Of a stretch of DNA of 64,000 bases, positions 34,526 through 44,034 are shown one piece after another (the first letter of the stretch is position 1; the number at the start of each line of letters is the position of its first letter). This DNA comes from Phyto melanocephala. Its lineage: Eukaryota; Arthropoda; Insecta; Diptera; Rhinophoridae. Below the pieces are notes generated by a model that saw only the letters and a program-made list of their open reading frames with translations, was not told the origin of the DNA and did no database searches. Location of the stretch: assembly GCA_941918925.1 (NCBI GenBank), contig OW799233.1, positions 132,958,333 to 133,022,332 on the forward strand, given 5' to 3'. The translations under genes and the position numbers were made by a program.

Positions 34526-36004
34526 AGTATCGACTACGCATATGTATTGTATTCTTTCACTTGTGCCACAAAGTACTTAAACATATGTGTTGTACAGACG
34601 TGTGTGTTTGCGTATATGTTTATTTAAGAGTGTGTCACATTAAGATAAGCCCCAGTTGGTGCATACAGTGCGTGTAATTGTTGTCGTATGTGGCAAATGA
34701 TAATAAAATAAATTAAACCAAAATTATACGCTGCAAAAAAAAAAACAAACACACTGAAGTAGCTGATACCTATAACGATATTTTATATTTTTGCAACATT
34801 AGATCGATGATGCTTTTAGCCTACAAATAAGTTTTAAGCATTAAAACAGTTGATATGGACAAAACCCATCAGCGTACACACACATACACGCTTGCACTCG
34901 AGCAGCTTAAATGAAAATCTTTAGTTTGTTCCTTAATTCAAGCGCCATATATGGTTTCAGCAATTGATTTTTTTTGTTTTATTTTTTGTTGCTTTTTCTA
35001 TTACTGTTTGCGTAAAGGCATATTGTTTGGAGACGGCCAGCCATCTATTCAGCCTACTCGTCGTACCCAAACTAAATTGAGAAAAAAAAAAAAAAAATAA
35101 CAACAAAAAATAGTAAAAATGTCGTGTACTCACTGACCAACTGACAAATTGCACTTAACAACAATTGCCGATAATGCCGCTCGTCCATTCGCTTACTTAC
35201 TTATTTATACTATTTACGTTTATAACTATTTCTGTATTTGTGTCTGTCCGTTTGACTGTCTGCCTGTCGTTCGGTAGGTTGCTTTTGTGTGTACACCTTA
35301 AGGCATCATGTTAACAAATTTTCTCAATATAACTTAACCATAAAGCACATCCATATGCCAGGGCTCTAAAAGTTTTAGATGCGGCTGAGTATAACAGCAG
35401 CATAGAAAAAACAGTTAAGCCACCTTATTTGTTTGGAAAGATGTTGCCTTTTGAATTACGCTGTGCAGTATTTGTGGCAGTAGTAGAAGTATTGCTGGCA
35501 TCCAGCTTTGATATTTTATAAATATGAATAAACGAGGGATGTTAGATTTAAGGTCTTATCTAGTTTTTGAGCGAACAATTATCAATAATTAATATCTGGG
35601 ATTTGTGATAAAAATTCAAATCAATGTAAATACACAAAAAAAACTAATACCAAAATAGTTTTGTTAAAAGAAATACCTGCCTAAAATTAATTTCGTTTTC
35701 TAAAAATAATTTTATTGTTGTTATAAATGTTCTGTCTGAATCTCGTTTAAAGTAAAATTATGTATAAAAAAAATAATTCTTTTCACATTTTTTTGTTTGT
35801 GCCTACAATTCTAGTAATAGGTCCTTATTGAAATAAATTTTACTAAGATTTCTAAATTTCATTATTGAATCTAAAATTTGGTTTTTTCTGTGTAGATTTC
35901 AATGACAAATTTGGTGTTTTTTTTGGAATTGTTAGCCACATCAAATAATTTAAATAATTAAAGGAAAAAATAATAATTAATAATATTGGTGTCATCTTTA
36001 AAAC
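34526..36004. other. Non-coding
   Basis: No supported gene. The minus-strand frame at 34957-35154 is driven by A/T homopolymers. Confidence 0.45.
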
Positions 36005-36400
36005 AATCTTGTATCATTAATAACATTGCCTAGAAGGATATACGTAGCAAATTTAATCATCATACCTCTAATTTTGGCGGTTTTATGAGCTTTTAAATTT
36101 CATTAACGGTAGATAACGTGAACAATGGGCATTATAGTAGGCGTGCCAAAGTTGTTTTTTCTAATGAGCACAACTTAGATGTTTCAAAATAGTCCTTTAT
36201 TATTCCAAAATCTTTATTAATAGAGAAATAATATAAATTTTAGGTAAAACGTTATATGGTATTTGGGCGTAAAAGGAAAGTGTGCAAAATTTTAGTATCT
36301 AATTTTGTCCGTTTTATTAGGATTTAAATTTAAAATATACTAAAAAATACACTGCGCGGTATAAATTTTCGTACATTTTTATCCATAACTCCTTTCCTAA
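36005..36400. repeat. Family A repeat, copy 4, left part
   Basis: Inverted orientation, as copy 3. Carries GGTAGATAACGTGAACAATG, GGCATTATAGTAGGCGTGCC and, near the junction, TACACTGCGCGGTATAAATT then CATAACTCCTTTCCTAA. The last TAA (36398-36400) is the target duplication of the transposon that follows; the repeat resumes at 38915. Confidence 0.75.
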
Positions 36401-36917
36401 CACAGTACAACACAAGATTTGCCAACTCAATTCTGTTAACTGTATGTGAAATTAGACCCAAAAAGAAGAATTTCTGCATCATTCGTTTTGTCTTCTTACC
36501 TGCGATTTGAAGTTAGTATCGATTTGAAGTTAGTACTATCGTATAGGGGAATTTATCACGTTTTAGGCCCTGTTGTTTGACATAGCTCGACAACCACTAG
36601 CCCAATTTAGTTGAAATAAATTTTAAAAAATTAAGAATTACAATTCCCTTAATCTGTTCATATATTGTTTTCCTATACAAGTAACACTTTCGAAGTTAAA
36701 AATGAATGTATGAAGGGAAAAAATTATTTTTTGCCTAAAAATTTAAATTTTTTTTTTTTTAAATACATAAAAAATCCAAAATGGAATAAAGTTTCAAGTC
36801 TAGTTATTTTTTCGCAAAGTCACATAACCTATGAGCAAAATGAGACAAAGATCATAAAAATCGATGCACGCGTTTCGCTTTTATTCGCAATTGAGTAAAT
36901 GTATGAATTTCAAAAAT
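36401..36917 (+). repeat. Left long terminal inverted repeat
   Basis: Begins CACAGTACAACACAAGATTT. Landmarks are an imperfect direct repeat (GATTTGAAGTTAGTA, twice, about 36504-36538), CACGTTTTAGGCCCTGTTG, and an inner edge at GTATGAATTTCAAAAAT. Confidence 0.88.
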
Positions 36918-37267
36918 TTGCTCGAGATATGCACAACATTATTTGGAGAAAACATTGACACCTTTTTCATGATTCTGAGAATTAAAAAAAAAGGAATAAA
37001 CAAAAGGTTATTTGATTTTTATGATTGCGGTAAAAAATGTACGTGGACAATTAAACGGAAAGTGGACCTTTTTATTATTTTGGTTTTTCCGGTGGCTACC
37101 TATATGATTTTTTTACAGAAATTGCACCCACATTTAAGGGTGGTCATTATTTTGAAAGTTTTGCACAGTTTGAAACGTACAAGTGCTGAATCAGGTATAT
37201 AGCCAGTCGCCCTTAAAATATGCGCCCATTTATAAGTACCTGGCAGTAAAATATTCAAAAATACGTA

Positions 37268-37308
37268 GTATTTATAGGTGTGCATTGATCGATTTTTGGC
37301 ATTCAGCC
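37268..37308 (+). promoter_or_regulatory. Candidate core promoter of the transposon gene
   Basis: TATTTATA at about 37268-37275 lies roughly 30 bp before an initiator-like TTCAGCC (about 37302-37308). An 84-base leader without ATG follows, up to the start codon at 37392. It lies outside the terminal repeats. Confidence 0.4.
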
Positions 37309-37391
37309 AGTGCCGACGAACGCGAACAGTAAAAGTGATTTTTCTCCAGTTTTTTAAAAGTGAATAACAACAAAACATAAAATATATCAAT

Positions 37392-38285
37392 ATGGAAAAC
37401 AACAAGTGCCCATATTTGAATGAATATTGTTACGTTTGTGGTCATATCGTCCGAAAAATACAGAAAAAAGATCGAAAAAATTTGTTTACTGAGCAATTCA
37501 AAACCGCGTATTGTAATTATTTCGATGAAGCAGATTTAAGTGGTGCAAATTTTACGCCGAACACAGTGTGCAACAGTTGTTATACTACCCTTCTAAAATG
37601 GATTCACGGAAAAAGTAGAAAGTTATCTTTTATGAAGCCAGTAATTTGGGTGGAAGACACAACTGGACATGATGAATCCAGGTGCTATGCATGCATAAAT
37701 TTTCGTCCTGGATTAAACAGACAACAATTGAAAACAAAAGTATACACTGCTGCATTTACTGCCACACTTCCAGTGCAACGCCCTGCTGATACCGATGCAC
37801 CTAAACCTCCGAGTGCGGATACTGTGGCCCTGCTAGCCGAAACCATTTTCACCAATCCGACCGATTTGGATGATGCTGATTGGATACCCGATATTGAAAA
37901 TAGTGCACCACAACCGCTACCACAAATCGAAATGGATTACATTGTGGCCAAGCTGGGACTATCACAATACGACTCCGAATGGCTGACATCATTTTTGAAG
38001 AGAAGAAAACTCACACAGCAAAATGTCAGCGCAACATCATACCGACAACGCCAAGCTGATTTTCAGAAATTTTATTCCGTTGATGAAGCAAACACGTTCA
38101 CGTACGGCCATGATATCCCAGGTTTAGTGAAAAAATTGGGAATGGATTATATCGCTGGCGACTCGCGTTTATTCATCGATGGTTCAGTTACTAGTTTGAA
38201 GGCTGTGCTGCTGCACAAAAAAAATAAAAAACCATGCATTCCATTGGGATTCAGCACAACTATGCATATTATAATTGCGTATTAA
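37392..38285 (+). CDS. Putative transposase, zinc-binding N-terminus, C-terminally truncated
   Basis: The 297-codon intact frame starts at the first ATG after the candidate promoter (ATCAATATGG). The N-terminal part has paired cysteines C13-x2-C16 (CYVCG) and C60-x2-C63 (CNSC), with an aromatic residue pattern around KTAYCNYF between them, then a third pair C98-x2-C101 (CYAC). This looks like a zinc-binding DNA-recognition module. A Pro/Ala/Asp-rich linker (about 120-180) follows, then a charged helical segment (LGLSQYDSEWLTSFLKRRKL, YRQRQADFQKF). Near the end RLFIDGSVTSLKAVLLHKKN (D263) resembles the block around the first acidic residue in a widespread, mostly unnamed arthropod/cnidarian transposase-like family; my memory of that family suggests several hundred further residues. 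Here the frame stops soon after, at STTMHIIIAY, with AATAAA at 38320, so the catalytic core is incomplete. It might act as a repressor or be simply defective. The function is inferred, not demonstrated. Confidence 0.7.
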   Translation: MENNKCPYLNEYCYVCGHIVRKIQKKDRKNLFTEQFKTAYCNYFDEADLSGANFTPNTVCNSCYTTLLKWIHGKSRKLSFMKPVIWVEDTTGHDESRCYACINFRPGLNRQQLKTKVYTAAFTATLPVQRPADTDAPKPPSADTVALLAETIFTNPTDLDDADWIPDIENSAPQPLPQIEMDYIVAKLGLSQYDSEWLTSFLKRRKLTQQNVSATSYRQRQADFQKFYSVDEANTFTYGHDIPGLVKKLGMDYIAGDSRLFIDGSVTSLKAVLLHKKNKKPCIPLGFSTTMHIIIAY

Positions 38286-38319
38286 TTGCATATTATTTTA
38301 TTTTCATTAAGTTTTTATA

Positions 38320-38325
38320 AATAAA
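38320..38325 (+). terminator. Polyadenylation signal
   Basis: AATAAA 35 bases after the stop codon, followed by a T-rich stretch. Likely serves the transposon gene. Confidence 0.45.
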
Positions 38326-38388
38326 GTTTTTTTTTGCATGATAATTTTTTAATTTATATTTTTATTTTAAGGGTGGTGGCTATAACTG

Positions 38389-38914
38389 ATTTTTGAAATT
38401 CATACATTTACTCAATTGCGAATAAAAGCGAAACGCGTGCATCGATTTTTATGATCTTTGTCTCATTTTGCTCATAGGTTATGTGACTTTCCGAAAAAAT
38501 AACTAGACTTGAAACTTTTTTCCATTTTGGATTTTTTATGTATTTAAAAAAAAAAAATTTAAATTTTTAAGCAAAAAATAATTTTTTCCCTTCATACATT
38601 CATTTTTAACTTCGAAAGTGTTACTTGTATAGGAAAACAATATATGAACAGATTAAGGAAATTGTAATTCTTAATTTTTTTAAATTTATTTCAACTAAAT
38701 TGGGCTAGTGGTTGTCGAGCTATGTCAAACAAGAGGGCCTAAAACGTGATAAATTCCCCTATACGATAGTACTAACTTCAAATCGATACTAACTTCAAAT
38801 TGCAGGTAAGAAGACAAAACGAATGATGCAGAAATTCTTCTTTTTCGATCTAATTTTACATACAGTTCACAGAATTGAGTTGGCAATCAATTAACTGAAA
38901 AATGTTGTACTGTG
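38389..38914 (-). repeat. Right long terminal inverted repeat
   Basis: Reverse complement of the left arm. Near the tip it contains an extra TTTTCAGTTAATTGA-type stretch absent from the left arm; otherwise few differences are visible. Confidence 0.88.
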
Positions 38915-39345
38915 TAATGCATAAATGTAAGCATTTTTTGAAGAGAGATATTGTTTTGACTCGAGAAATATATATTCGAAGTTTCATGACTGTACGTTAA
39001 TGCGTTTGGACACAATTGCATTTTATTCGATGTTCGAAGGACACGGTTTTTTCGACCTATTCTTGCATTACGAGCTATAACTCTCTCCTAATATTCCGAT
39101 TTAGCGTATACCAAACAGACCTTTTCTATAAGAAAGATTCTGGCAAAATTTGAGCCCTCTAGCTTTTTTCGTGCGACCTCTATCGTGCTTTCAACAGACG
39201 GACGGACATGGCAAGATCGTCATCAAATCAAACCCTGATTTAGAATATATATACTCTATGGGGTCTAAAATGGATATTTCGATGTGTTACAAAAGGAATG
39301 ACAAAATGAATATACCCCCACCATTTTTTTGGTGGCGGGTATAAA
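38915..39345. repeat. Family A repeat, copy 4, right part
   Basis: Resumes with TAATGCATAAATGTAAGCAT and continues through GACTCGAGAAATATATATTC, TTCATGAC, TATCGTGCTTTCAACAGACG, ACCCTGATTTAGAATATA, CTATGGGGTCTAAAATGG and the hairpin end CCACCATTTTTTTGGTGGCG then GGTATAAAA. The GTCCGTCT array is reduced to two GACG units. Confidence 0.8.
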
Positions 39346-40834
39346 AAGAAGTGTAATAAATATTAACGATACAATTATTTTTTTTCACATTTCAGTGAGA
39401 TTTTTTGCAGGACTTTTTTCACTTTAACCAGACCTATTCGTAATATTAATGAGAAGAATAAATTAATACTAGAAAATATTTTCTTGCTTGAGGTCTTTGA
39501 AGGAAAATGTTATATCTGATGAAGAATTATAGTGTTTTTTGATTTAAACATGAACAGGTATTAGTATTGGAGGTGATGATAACAACGATGATATAAATTT
39601 GTTGAATTTTTTTATTATAACAGATATACGAACGAAGACCACTGCCATAAAACATTCGAAAACTGTCATATCAGCAAATGCTTGAATCTTTTACCCAACA
39701 ATTTTGCTACATCACTCGTCGTAACATTATCACGCCAGTAATGCTAAACACACCATCACCTAAAAAGCCAATGATGATGTGAATAAAATTTTGTACTATA
39801 ATTCATGACATACGTCAGGGAGAAAAAGAGAGAGAGAGAGAGAGAAAGAGGGAGAGGGAGAGAAAAAAAAAATGAAACAAAACCTGAAACTATTTATTGG
39901 CAGTACTTGCCGAAATTGGCCATACTATGCAGGTACTATACTTACTATACAGCAATAGCAGTGAAATCAGCAACAACAACAACAAATAATAATCATATAA
40001 AATCGTTAATGTTGGCAACATCAAATGTAATTTTCACAGCAACAATAGCAAAAAACAAAAAGTACCGAAAAAATAAGTATAAGGAATAATAATTCAAAAT
40101 TTCAAATAAAAACGAAACAAAATGAAAAAAGTAAATAAAAGAGAAAAATTGTAATTTGTTATGCGTCCGTTAAAGTATAAATTATTTCATGAATAATTAT
40201 TAAGCTGCAGGTGCAATAAAACGGTTTTTCATTAAACACACACATACCCAATACAATTTCATGTATTAAAGGAACCATACATGCTCACACACACACTAAA
40301 CACATTCACTATTTCTTGTATGAATTAGTGAATGATTTAGTGCGAAAAATGGGCATTCGTCAATTACAACTATTTTATCAATTCAAAGGAAAAACAAAAT
40401 TAAGGTTTTTTTTCCAAAAGAAATATTGACAATATGAAAATGTTTTGTTAAGATAGTTAGTAATGGATTGAAACAAAACACCACATTTGGAGAATTGTTA
40501 TTTGGTTGCGTTAAATTTTGTATACTGACACAATTTACCAATTTAAAATCGCTTTATCCATTGTAGAGCTACGTTCACATTTAGCTAAAGTTTGCCCAAA
40601 TAAACATGACCACTATTTTTTATAAAAAATTAATGAATGTTATGTATTTAGTTGTTCTTCTACCAAAAGTTTTATTAAACCATAAGGATGAATTGATATT
40701 TCAATTTTGTTAAATCTTGAGAGATTTTAACTAAACAACAAACATTTGTTATTTGCGGTTTGTGAGGTTACGCTAATTTCGTCAAATATATGTTTATTTA
40801 ATGGGGGCATACCTTAATTTAAATTTATAGAAAA
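39346..40834. other. Non-coding, intron-like
   Basis: GA-rich run (AGAGAGAGAGAGAGAAAGAG, about 39827-39865) and CAACAACAACAA tract near 39972. No supported gene. Confidence 0.5.
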
Positions 40835-41468
40835 CTAGCCAAGCCCGGCGCGCGTTGCTTTGCCCCTAAATGAATAAATATGCATTCTGAATTTGAATTG
40901 AATATATTAAAAATAATATTTTATTGATTTTTATTGTAATGCAAGTGGGTATAAAATATTTTTGGTTTTTCTATTTGCTGTAAAAATGAAAAAAAAAATT
41001 GCTGTTCCCACTCTAAAGTATGCAACGTACAGCTGACCATGTAAAAAGCATGGATTTTCCAAATTCAAATTGTGCTTTGTTGATGGTAATAGCGAAGGCC
41101 AGGCTAACTGGAAGCTGTAGTCATTTGATGTTGAAAGGCAAATCGGTGGGAACCAATAAAATGAGTGGAAATAGATGAAAATATTAACTTATTTTTTATA
41201 GGCGTGGCACTGCCCACTTTTCTAATCACGAAATCATATAGTCATGACAGCTCAAAATGTGTGTAAAGTTTAAAAAAAATTTATCTAGTGCAAGTAGCTA
41301 AAAATGATTTTTTTTTTCATGGGCACTACTCACTTTTTACCACTCATAAACACTCCCTGGAATGTGTAGAACAACTTGCGAAAGTTTGATCGATCGGCTT
41401 TATGGTTTCAGAGTCTATAGCTAACACACACACACAGACAGACAGAGTTTCACTTTTATATATATAGA
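40835..41468 (-). mobile_element. Deleted Helitron with both termini
   Basis: On the minus strand the element starts TCTATATATATAAAAGTGAA preceded by A, followed by a TGTCTGTCTGTGTG microsatellite and CTATAGACTCTGAAACC. It ends with a GC-rich hairpin region (AACGCGCGCCGGGCTTGG) and CTAG followed by T. TC at the 5' end, CTAG at the 3' end after a hairpin and insertion between A and T are the structural hallmarks of Helitrons. The 634-bp interior retains a scrap of the helicase, so it derives by deletion from an autonomous element. Confidence 0.78.
41002..41160 (-). pseudogene. Helitron PIF1-type helicase C-terminal fragment
   Basis: The minus strand reads IPTDLPFNIK, stop, LQLPVSLAFAITINKAQ, corresponding to the conserved helicase segment F-P-x-x-x-A-F-A-x-T-I-N-K-x-Q-G-Q. 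A frameshifted remainder follows in which FTWSAVRC corresponds to the F-S-H-G-Q-L-Y-V-A motif. About 50 codons remain of a RepHel protein well over 1,000 residues. Stops and frameshifts make it dead. Confidence 0.68.
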
Positions 41469-41484
41469 TAATGTGAGCACATTT

Positions 41485-41560
41485 ACATCTACGGATAGGA
41501 CAGCCAAGGTAATTCGGTGGAAATGTGTTGCTGCTACAGTAAAGACAAAAATTCTGTTTT
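41485..41560 (-). pseudogene. Possible LINE ORF1 zinc-knuckle scrap
   Basis: Within a 162-codon minus frame, the segment NFCLYCSSNTFPPNYLGCPI then RRC resembles the last knuckle of Jockey-type ORF1 proteins (C-x2-C ... NY-x-GCP). The rest of that frame shows no family motif, and it overlaps Helitron sequence, so only this short scrap is credited. Confidence 0.28.
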
Positions 41561-42841
41561 AATGCACTGCGCTTAGCGGCGTAAAACATCCGTAAGTGCT
41601 TAAAAGGAACTGTAAACATTTGATGAAAAATCTTAAGTTGAGATAAAAATGCTTTTATTTTTCTTAACCACAAAAGTAAAATCTTTAAGCAGCTTTGCCT
41701 ACACTGAAGGGAGCCATTTATGTATAATACTTTAAGATATAAAGTATAAAAAAGTAAAATAAAATAAAAATGAATCTTAAGGGGTCTAAGTAACAAACCC
41801 ATAAGCCAATACAAACCGGCGACTTGATACAAATTTTAGATAAATGCTTTCGCATTTAAAAAAATACTTCTAAAATAGTTTTATTGCAGAAATATTAACG
41901 AACTTTACATAAGTTGTCTTGTCAAAAGTCCACAAGTATGAAGGTAATGATTTTAATATTTTGAAAACGTTATTTCAAGCAACAAAAATTAAGTTTGTGA
42001 TTTTCATTGTGGAAGAAAGATAAAAGGCTAACTGTCTAAATAAGACCCTTAAACAGTGTTCGATCTGATAAATGTTTCGTTATTGCTTATATAGCTTAGA
42101 AGTTGGACAGCTCTATAATTCTATACGCTCAAAAAGTGTACGTTTTTTGGCTACCATAGAAAAATTAAAAATTACTCTCATACCGTACCAAGTGTAAAAT
42201 TATCCATATCCATTTGTGGCATTAATCTTAGCAGGAGATTGACTCCTCCAATATAAGGACAATTATAAGAAAATGTGTTCTATGTAAGGATAAGCCGCAA
42301 AAAACTAAAAATGAAAACATAGGTATTAGAAATGTTTCAGAAGTTGGGACAAGTGTGGGGCCATTTAAGAAATTAGATTATGCCTGGGAGATATTGTCTT
42401 TTGTAGTAACAGTTTCCTCAGTTTTACCTTCTGTACTTGTTAGAAAAAGTAGAATTTTTTTTTGTCATTTCCGATGTCTATAAATTCTTAAATAAACTAT
42501 CCGAATATTTTTCAATGCAGACCAGGAATATAAAGGATGGTTTAAAATACAGTCCTGCTTTGCGGCTAAACAACTCCATTGTGAGCCGCGATATTTTTCA
42601 GCGGCTTTCTTTCACCAATAGTTAGATGATCGTCAGGCTAAGATTATTTTGTAATAATTTCCCTCATACAAACTTCGTATTAAGAGAGTTACGATAAAAC
42701 AGTGACTGTGATGCTCAAATGAGTTTTCAGGATGTTCTGAATTCATAGGCAAGTATGAATCTATGGCAGCCAGATTGACAGCAAAGTTACCGAAATTCCT
42801 GCAAATATTCTGTAGTAACGCATTCGGCACGTCACAGTTTT
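41561..42841. other. Non-coding
   Basis: No supported gene. The frame at 42437-42625 has no family motif. Confidence 0.4.
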
Positions 42842-44034
42842 AACTAGTAAGAGCGCTATATTCGGCGGTGCCGAATCTTATATACCCTTCACAACGTGTA
42901 GTCATGCAAAAACAGTACTTTGTATAACCATTCATCCCATATGAAATACGTACATACATATATACAAACATCCCATTGTAAAATTATAAATTTACGTATG
43001 TGTGCTAAAAAAAAAAAAAAAAAAAAATTAAAAAAAAAAATTAAAAAAAAAAAAATTAAAATAAACATAATAAATATAAAACAAAAAAAAATAAAAAAAA
43101 ATTAAGAAAAATATAAAAAAAATTAAAATAATAATAATAATAAAAATTGAAAAAAAAAATAATAATAATAATATATTAAATAAAAAAAAATTTTTTTTTG
43201 GCTCAGCTGGGACTCGATGCCACGTTTTCTCTAACCAGTATACAAGTTTGTATGTATGTATGTTGTTGTTGTAATGTTGTTTTTTTGAAAAAAAAATTGA
43301 GGTGGTCGTGGGTTTGTGCTCATATCTCAGTTGTTTATGTACCGATGTTTCTGATTTTCAATACCGATCTACTCCCGAATATTTCTGATATTTTAATACT
43401 TCACCCTGAAAATCAGAAACATCGGTTCATAAACAACTGAGATATGAGCAAAAACCCACGACCACCTCGATTTTTTTTCACAAAAACAACATTACAACAA
43501 CAACATACATACATACATACATACATACATACATACATACATACATACAAACTTGTATATTGGTTAAAGTAAACGTGGGATCGAATCCCAGCTGAGCCAA
43601 AAAAATTTTTTTTTATATATTTTTTTTTTATAATTTTTTTAATTTTTTATTTAATATATTATTTATATTTTTATTATTTTTTTTTTAATATTTTTTTTTA
43701 ATTTTTTTTTTATTTTTTTTATATTTATTACTTATATTTTAATTATTTTTTTAATTTTATTTTAATTTTTTTTTTAAATTTTTTTTAAAATTTTTTTTTT
43801 AAATTTTTTTTTAAATTTTTTTTATTATTTTTTTTTATTTTTTTTTTTTAACATACATACGTTAATTTTTAATTTTACAATGGTATGTTTTTATATACAT
43901 ATGTATATTTTTTTGTATGTATGTACGTATTTCATATGAGATGAATGGTAATACAGACAATTGTTATTACATTACTACACGTTGTGAAGGGTATATAAGA
44001 TTCGGCACGGCCGAATATAGCGCTTTTAGTTGTT
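42842..44034. repeat. 1.2-kb foldback palindrome made of two family C half-copies
   Basis: Both outer ends carry the common terminus (AGTAAGAGCGCTATATTCGG ... CCTTCACAACGTGTAGTCAT, and its complement). Moving inward each arm has CATCCCATATGAAATACG-like text, a long A-rich (left) or T-rich (right) tract, GGCTCAGCTGGGACTCGATG, a TATG/CATA microsatellite, TTGTTGTTGTAATGTTGT, GGTGGTCGTGGGTTTG and CATATCTCAGTTGTTTATG. The arms meet around a 46-bp loop (43361-43406). The arms differ mainly in tract lengths. Family C copies elsewhere are asymmetric and carry only one such half. Confidence 0.88.

Larger units (their letters stand above)
36401..38914 (+). mobile_element. 2.5-kb DNA transposon with ~520-bp terminal inverted repeats
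   Basis: Both ends read CACAGTACAACA inward and are flanked by TAA (36398-36400 and 38915-38917). The empty site is visible in paralogous family A copies 1 and 2, which run straight through CTTTTCTAATGCAT-like sequence, so the boundaries and the 3-bp duplication are well supported. Terminal repeats span 36401-36917 and 38389-38914 and differ by only a few substitutions plus short indels near the tips. The unique centre of about 1.47 kb holds one plus-strand gene with its own TATA/initiator and AATAAA. CAC-termini with a 3-bp duplication suggest the CMC group (CACTA/Mirage/Chapaev), perhaps Chapaev-3-like; that is a hypothesis. The gene looks C-terminally truncated, so the copy is probably non-autonomous. 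Confidence 0.88.

Noticed and set aside
34366..34677. Open frames with MYVCMYVC and poly-Phe
   Set aside because: Created by the TATG and T-tract microsatellite.
37392..38285. Host gene rather than transposon gene
   Set aside because: It lies wholly between matching long terminal inverted repeats with a target duplication, so it belongs to the mobile element.
41344..41832. 162-codon minus frame as a gene
   Set aside because: One third is Helitron 5' sequence; only a short LINE ORF1-like knuckle is suggestive.
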